Source: Desulfoscipio gibsoniae DSM 7213
Lineage (GTDB): Bacteria; Bacillota; Desulfotomaculia; Desulfotomaculales; Desulfallaceae
NCBI RefSeq assembly: GCF_000233715.2
Contig: NC_021184.1
Coordinates: 930,001-994,000 of the forward strand
Length of the DNA stretch: 64,000 bases
Reading direction: 5' to 3'
The translations under genes were made by a program, and so were the position numbers. The notes under the pieces were generated by a model that saw nothing but the letters and a program-made list of their open reading frames with translations, made no database searches and was not told the DNA's origin. This document shows, piece after piece, positions 59,988 through 64,000 of this stretch (position 1 is the first letter of the stretch; each line of letters starts with the position of its first letter).

Positions 59988-62900
59988 TGTTGGGTTGTCC
60001 TCCGACATCTTCCTCCGCAGCATCTCCGCTTACCTCTACATCCTCCGCCAAATCCCCGTCCCCCAGGCTCTCATCCACCAATATCCGCTTATAACCGTTC
60101 CAATAATACTGGAATAAGGTCACAAAATCAGTATCCTTGGGGCGGTAGATTTCGTAAACCGACAGCCGGGGCACCGTGTCGTAACAGCCCCACAACAGCT
60201 GGCTCGTCATCATGTAGTCAAAATCCAGTTGGGTCAAAAGCCCGAACATATCCCGCATATTTTCATCGTCCACCCCGGCAAAAGCCTCGTCCAGGGAAAT
60301 AATTTTAGGCGCTTCGGGGCGGCAGTCGTTGTAGCGGGAGTAAGTGGCGGCAAACAGCGGTATATACATGGACAGCGCTTTTTCACCGCCGCTCATGGCG
60401 TTAAAGCGGCTGTCGGTTAGCTCCCGGCGGGGCTGTTCACCCTTTTCAAAGTACAGGGTAAACCGGAACCACTCCCGGTAATCCAGCAGCCGGTAAATCC
60501 ACTGGCGTAGGGTGTCATGCTGGTCGGCCTCCTGCTTGGCCCAGTTAATCCGGGACCTGAAGTGTTCTATCATTTGCTCGATTTCCTGGTAACGCAGCAT
60601 TTGGGAATCCTTTTTCAATAAGCTGACCAGTTGCAGCGTGTCCATTTCTTTTTCATTGGCCGCCGGTTTGGGCTCCCATTTGAGGTGCAGGCGCAGGCCG
60701 CTGGAAGTATCCCTTTGCTCCATTAAAATGTTCATTTGTTTGACCCACTGCTCGGCCCGTAAAATTCTATGGCGAATGGCCTTGCCCACGCTGTGAATAA
60801 TGATTTGCTCGTAAAGCTCCCGGTCTTTCTGGCTTAAGAGTAGTTTCTGCTCCTCTTCGGTGGCTTTTAGCTCCTGCACCAGGGCATGGGGCGGCAGCGG
60901 GTTATGACGGTCGCGCATGAACAGCACCAGGTTGCGCTGGTGCTCGTCATCGGGTACCAGTTCCGGCCCGTAGGTATGCAGGTTGCCCCGGCATTCCTGG
61001 AATACGATGAGTAAATCATTGGTGATGCTGTCTTTGCTTTTTTGAATATATTTTTCGTCCCGGTACCTGTGCAGCACCTGCTGGGCCACATGGTACAGCC
61101 CGGGCAGTTCTTTCTGGCTGGCTTTGATCTCCGTCCAGTCGTCCAGCAAATACCGGTCCCACTCGGCCAGCCAGGCGGCGCGGGCCTGGCTTAAAGCAGT
61201 TTCCTTTTCTGTTAAAAGCTCTTGAGCAGCGGCCAGTTTAGTTTGTTCAACCCCTTGCTTTACTTTGAGATCGCTTAAGGCGTTGTTTAGCGAAGCAATG
61301 GCTTTTTCCAGCAGCCTGCGCTTTTGCTCCAGCTCGCTCAGCTGCCGGTCGATATCTTCAATGCCCAGATCCTGCAGCGCTTTTTCCAGGGCCTTGATTT
61401 GCACGTTAATCTCCAGCAGCGCTGCCTGCAGGTTTTCCATGTCTCCGGTTTCTTCGGCCATCTTTTCCGCAGCTTCCAGCAAGTCGGCCTCGCACCGCTT
61501 CAGGTTTTGCAAGCTGGAGCGGTGGCTGGACCAGTGGGAGCGCAATTCCCCCAGGTGCTGGCGGTACCAGTTGATTTGCTCCAGGGCACCGTTCAGGCCC
61601 CGTGTATTGGGGGGGATGGTCCAGCCCTGTGTAAAATCATGCAGCTCCGCCAGTGCTTCCTGGAAGGCCCGGGAGGTTTCGCGCAGCAGTTCTACTTTTT
61701 GCTTTTCTTCCTCCAGGGCCAGCCCCATTTCCCTTTTGGCCTGGGCCAGCCGGGTATAGGCGTCCTGCAGGTCTGCACCTCCCGGGAAGAGGGCTTTTTG
61801 CTGGGCCAGCCGGGTTAACGATTCTTCAATACCTGTGATTTGGCTGGTGCACTCGTCAATAATACGCTGCTCTTCATCCATCAGTGCTTCCAGGCGGGCC
61901 ATTTCAGCCAGCCGGGTGCGGTGCCGGGTTTCTTTACCGATATATTCGGCCCGCTCTTTGGGGGCCGCCTTGCCGCACAGGGCTCCCAGCTGGAAGTAGC
62001 CACGGGCGTTAACCGATGCTGCCACGTTATCCCCGCCGGTGTTGCCCAGCCTGATGGTGCGCAGAATCTCATCTATTATTTCCGCTTTAACGGAGCCGTC
62101 CTCCGGGGGCGTGGGGCGCAGGTAATCCGCCAGGGTATTGCCCAGCAGTACGGGTTGGGGGGTGATCCAGATTTCTTCTTCCTCCGCGCCCAGGGCGGCC
62201 AGACCCTGGTTGCTCACCCAGGCATCCAAAAGGCCGCTTTGCTGCAGGGCTGCTTCCAGGTTGGCTTTTTGCTCCTCGCTGACCTGTGCCTTAAACTCAC
62301 AAACCGCATAGAGGGGCGCACCTCCGGCACCTTTACCGCGCAGGCGGCGGGACCGTTCCCGGGCCTCGGAGCGGGGCGGCTCCGGGTCTTTAAGGTTTTT
62401 CCATTCCTGCCACTGGTTCTGCAGACGCTCGTACTCTGCCTGGTGCTGGTTTTTTTGCTGGGTGATTTGCACGATTTGCTCATGCAAATGCAGATGGCAG
62501 CGGTTATAGGCTTCCAGCACGGGCTCTTTTACCGCCTCGTAGGAAGCGTCCGGGAACAAGGCCAGGCGGTGTAAAATTGTTTGCAGCTCTGTATCACTGA
62601 GCTGCAGTTCCTGCAGTTCTTTGCGCCAGGCAAAGATTTGCTCCTGGTAAGATTTTTGTACCAGCTCAAAGTTTTCTTCTTCAAAGCGGTAGCTGTCCTC
62701 GGCGGTATCCCGTCTCTGGCGGGCCTGGCCTACTTCCCTTTCCGCCAGGTCCCGGGCATACTTCTTTTGATCCACTTGTTTGGCCATCTCCAGGGCCTGA
62801 CTGATACGCTTGTGCTGGGAATCCAAATCATTTAGCCAATTGGGCCACTGGCTAAAGTCCTCGGGTATGTCCCGGTCCCAATAGCGGTGGTAGACATCAT

Positions 62901-64000
62901 GCCGGGCAAAATCACATTCCCGGGCTGCAGCTTCCAGTTCATCAAGGGCATCTTTTTGTAATGCTGCATATTCCAGCACATCGCCCGCATATCTTTCCCG
63001 GTCCCGCTCGTACTCATCCTGCTTGGCCCGCCAGTAATCCAGGCTTCTAGTTATCCGCGCAGCCTGCTGGTCGGTTCTTTCTTTTTCCTGGCGCAGCAGG
63101 TTAAGCTTATCCCGTATTTCCAGCGCTTCGGAGGCGGCCAGCACCTCATGGCGGGCTTTGGTTTCCAGCAGCTGCGCAGTATGTTCCTCCAGCTTTTGGT
63201 TGTGCTCCTGCAGTGCCTCTCTGATTTCCTGCAGCTTTTCATCCAGTTCCCGGACGGTGCTTTGCTGGTTGTCCCACTGCTTTTTAGCCTGCAGCAACTG
63301 GCTGGAACGGCTATAGAGCAGGTATTTGTTGTATCGGTTGTAGACTTGCCACAGCTTTTCCGCTTCTCTGCGGTGCAGGCAGACCTCTTCCAGGTGGTCG
63401 TTGATTTGATCCATATCCTCCAATACTTCCGATAGGGGGCGCAGCTCTTCATCCTGCAGCGGGGGCAGGGCATTGCTTAAAATCTCATAAATTGTGGTTG
63501 GTTTGAAATCCTTGGAAAGCTTGGGGCTACGGAGCTGCAGCAGCAAGTCCAGCAATTCCTGGAAGGAATGTAAATCGTTATAGCCAAAGAGCAGCTTATT
63601 GACCATTTCCATATATTTGCCCTGCTCGGTGACCACCTGCCCGCCCTCACCGATGATGTTTTCCAGCTGCGAGCGGGTGAGGGGTATTTTTTGTTCCTGC
63701 CCCTGGCTGTAGTCCTGGTTGTAAAGCAATATTTCCCGGCCAATGCGGCGGTTGTCCGTAATGGCAAAGCCCCAGAAGTTCACGGGTGCATTGCGGCGCG
63801 CCCGCAGTCCGATGCCAATGGTTAAATAGCGGTTCTGGGCCGGGTGAAAAAATTCCAGGTAAAGGTAACCGATGCGGTCATGAATGCCGCTGTTGGGCTC
63901 CAGCAGCAGGTAATAGTCGATTTTGCGGTCCCTGGAGCCAAAAGGGTCCAGGCGGGCGGGGCGTTTATTGCCGTCCAGCACCAGGGGCAAAAAGCTTTGC
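59968..64000 (-). CDS. jetC: Wadjet SMC-like ATPase JetC (TIGR02680), 5' end outside the window
   Basis: At least 1343 residues of an SMC/MukB-like motor. The frame is open to base 64000, where QSFLPLVLDG matches the helix right after the family's Walker A loop, so only about 40-45 residues, including the P-loop, are missing. LDPFGSRDRKIDYYLLLEPN follows. Two long coiled-coil arms surround a hinge (about 560-700). The C-terminal head has signature FNAMSGGEKALS and Walker B IISLDEAFAGVDD. It extrudes DNA loops to sense plasmid topology. jetA and jetB should lie beyond the right edge. Confidence 0.9.
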   Translation of the reverse strand, partial: QSFLPLVLDGNKRPARLDPFGSRDRKIDYYLLLEPNSGIHDRIGYLYLEFFHPAQNRYLTIGIGLRARRNAPVNFWGFAITDNRRIGREILLYNQDYSQGQEQKIPLTRSQLENIIGEGGQVVTEQGKYMEMVNKLLFGYNDLHSFQELLDLLLQLRSPKLSKDFKPTTIYEILSNALPPLQDEELRPLSEVLEDMDQINDHLEEVCLHRREAEKLWQVYNRYNKYLLYSRSSQLLQAKKQWDNQQSTVRELDEKLQEIREALQEHNQKLEEHTAQLLETKARHEVLAASEALEIRDKLNLLRQEKERTDQQAARITRSLDYWRAKQDEYERDRERYAGDVLEYAALQKDALDELEAAARECDFARHDVYHRYWDRDIPEDFSQWPNWLNDLDSQHKRISQALEMAKQVDQKKYARDLAEREVGQARQRRDTAEDSYRFEEENFELVQKSYQEQIFAWRKELQELQLSDTELQTILHRLALFPDASYEAVKEPVLEAYNRCHLHLHEQIVQITQQKNQHQAEYERLQNQWQEWKNLKDPEPPRSEARERSRRLRGKGAGGAPLYAVCEFKAQVSEEQKANLEAALQQSGLLDAWVSNQGLAALGAEEEEIWITPQPVLLGNTLADYLRPTPPEDGSVKAEIIDEILRTIRLGNTGGDNVAASVNARGYFQLGALCGKAAPKERAEYIGKETRHRTRLAEMARLEALMDEEQRIIDECTSQITGIEESLTRLAQQKALFPGGADLQDAYTRLAQAKREMGLALEEEKQKVELLRETSRAFQEALAELHDFTQGWTIPPNTRGLNGALEQINWYRQHLGELRSHWSSHRSSLQNLKRCEADLLEAAEKMAEETGDMENLQAALLEINVQIKALEKALQDLGIEDIDRQLSELEQKRRLLEKAIASLNNALSDLKVKQGVEQTKLAAAQELLTEKETALSQARAAWLAEWDRYLLDDWTEIKASQKELPGLYHVAQQVLHRYRDEKYIQKSKDSITNDLLIVFQECRGNLHTYGPELVPDDEHQRNLVLFMRDRHNPLPPHALVQELKATEEEQKLLLSQKDRELYEQIIIHSVGKAIRHRILRAEQWVKQMNILMEQRDTSSGLRLHLKWEPKPAANEKEMDTLQLVSLLKKDSQMLRYQEIEQMIEHFRSRINWAKQEADQHDTLRQWIYRLLDYREWFRFTLYFEKGEQPRRELTDSRFNAMSGGEKALSMYIPLFAATYSRYNDCRPEAPKIISLDEAFAGVDDENMRDMFGLLTQLDFDYMMTSQLLWGCYDTVPRLSVYEIYRPKDTDFVTLFQYYWNGYKRILVDESLGDGDLAEDVEVSGDAAEEDVGGQPNNEGRNA

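Noticed and set aside
61265-62574. Long plus-strand frames opposite jetC
   Set aside because: They are mirror frames of a GC-rich coiled-coil gene without ribosome sites; the minus-strand SMC protein explains the DNA.

Overview
The window looks like chromosome from a spore-forming anaerobic Firmicute of the Desulfotomaculum / Peptococcaceae type. The evidence is a YhcN/YlaJ-type sporulation lipoprotein, a Tat-exported [FeFe] hydrogenase with its HydEFG maturases, FmdE-family proteins, biotin-dependent decarboxylase parts, strong AGGAGG-type ribosome sites with many TTG/GTG starts, and a CIRCE operator. This is inference from gene content; no rRNA or other taxonomic marker is present. I saw no tRNA, rRNA or CRISPR array.

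Layout. 1-4.8 kb: 3' part of a Na+-pumping decarboxylase beta subunit, a PAS histidine kinase, and two lipoproteins. 5-13.6 kb: FmdE and TrmO genes, a broken FmdE gene, a complete peptide/nickel-type ABC importer with a fused two-domain ATPase, and a deletion remnant of a second importer copy; three related T-tailed hairpins punctuate this stretch. 13.7-24 kb: a self-contained hydrogenase island. hydG-hydE-hydF and a TM1266-type regulator gene lie on the minus strand behind a promoter and structured leader. Divergent from them are tatA, tatC, a Tat-signal [FeFe] hydrogenase, a ferredoxin-like subunit and an NrfD-type membrane subunit. 24-29 kb: a DASS anion transporter and biotin-carrier and carboxyltransferase genes. 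29-32.1 kb: a LysR regulator and a sensory-type hydrogenase-like protein with an RsbW-like ATPase and a DRTGG protein.

32.3-35.7 kb (minus): an agr-like peptide-signalling operon, comprising a five-TM protein, AgrB, a 43-residue AgrD-type cyclic-lactone peptide gene at 34459-34590, a membrane PAS histidine kinase and a YgbA-family protein. 36.2-58.3 kb: a large tellurium-resistance-type (Ter) stress island with three TerD proteins, TerC, and the biosynthetic set HpcH/HpaI lyase, PRTase-TRSP, PRTase-PELOTA (StiP) and HAD phosphatase. It also holds an AIM24 protein, a TerD-TerA-like fusion, a duplicated YceG protein and TelA. Housekeeping or stress genes sit between these: htpG with CIRCE, a divergent cis-prenyltransferase, a Spy-like protein, an ArsB/NhaD permease and a cell-wall amidase. 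58.7-64 kb (minus): jetD and the 3' part of jetC of a Wadjet-type anti-plasmid defence system, cut by the right edge.

Three families of short dispersed repeats (around GGGGACGGTTCTCTTGCTTCC, GGGGACGTTTC..TTGTCTTA and GTGTTGAAAGGTTGAAAG) recur between genes. Several decayed gene pieces (DUF169, FmdE, DppC/DppF, GAF, PstA, NPCBM) show active local rearrangement. Three genes (tatC, the DRTGG gene and the stiP-like gene) have a good ribosome site in front of ATA or ATT where a start codon is expected.
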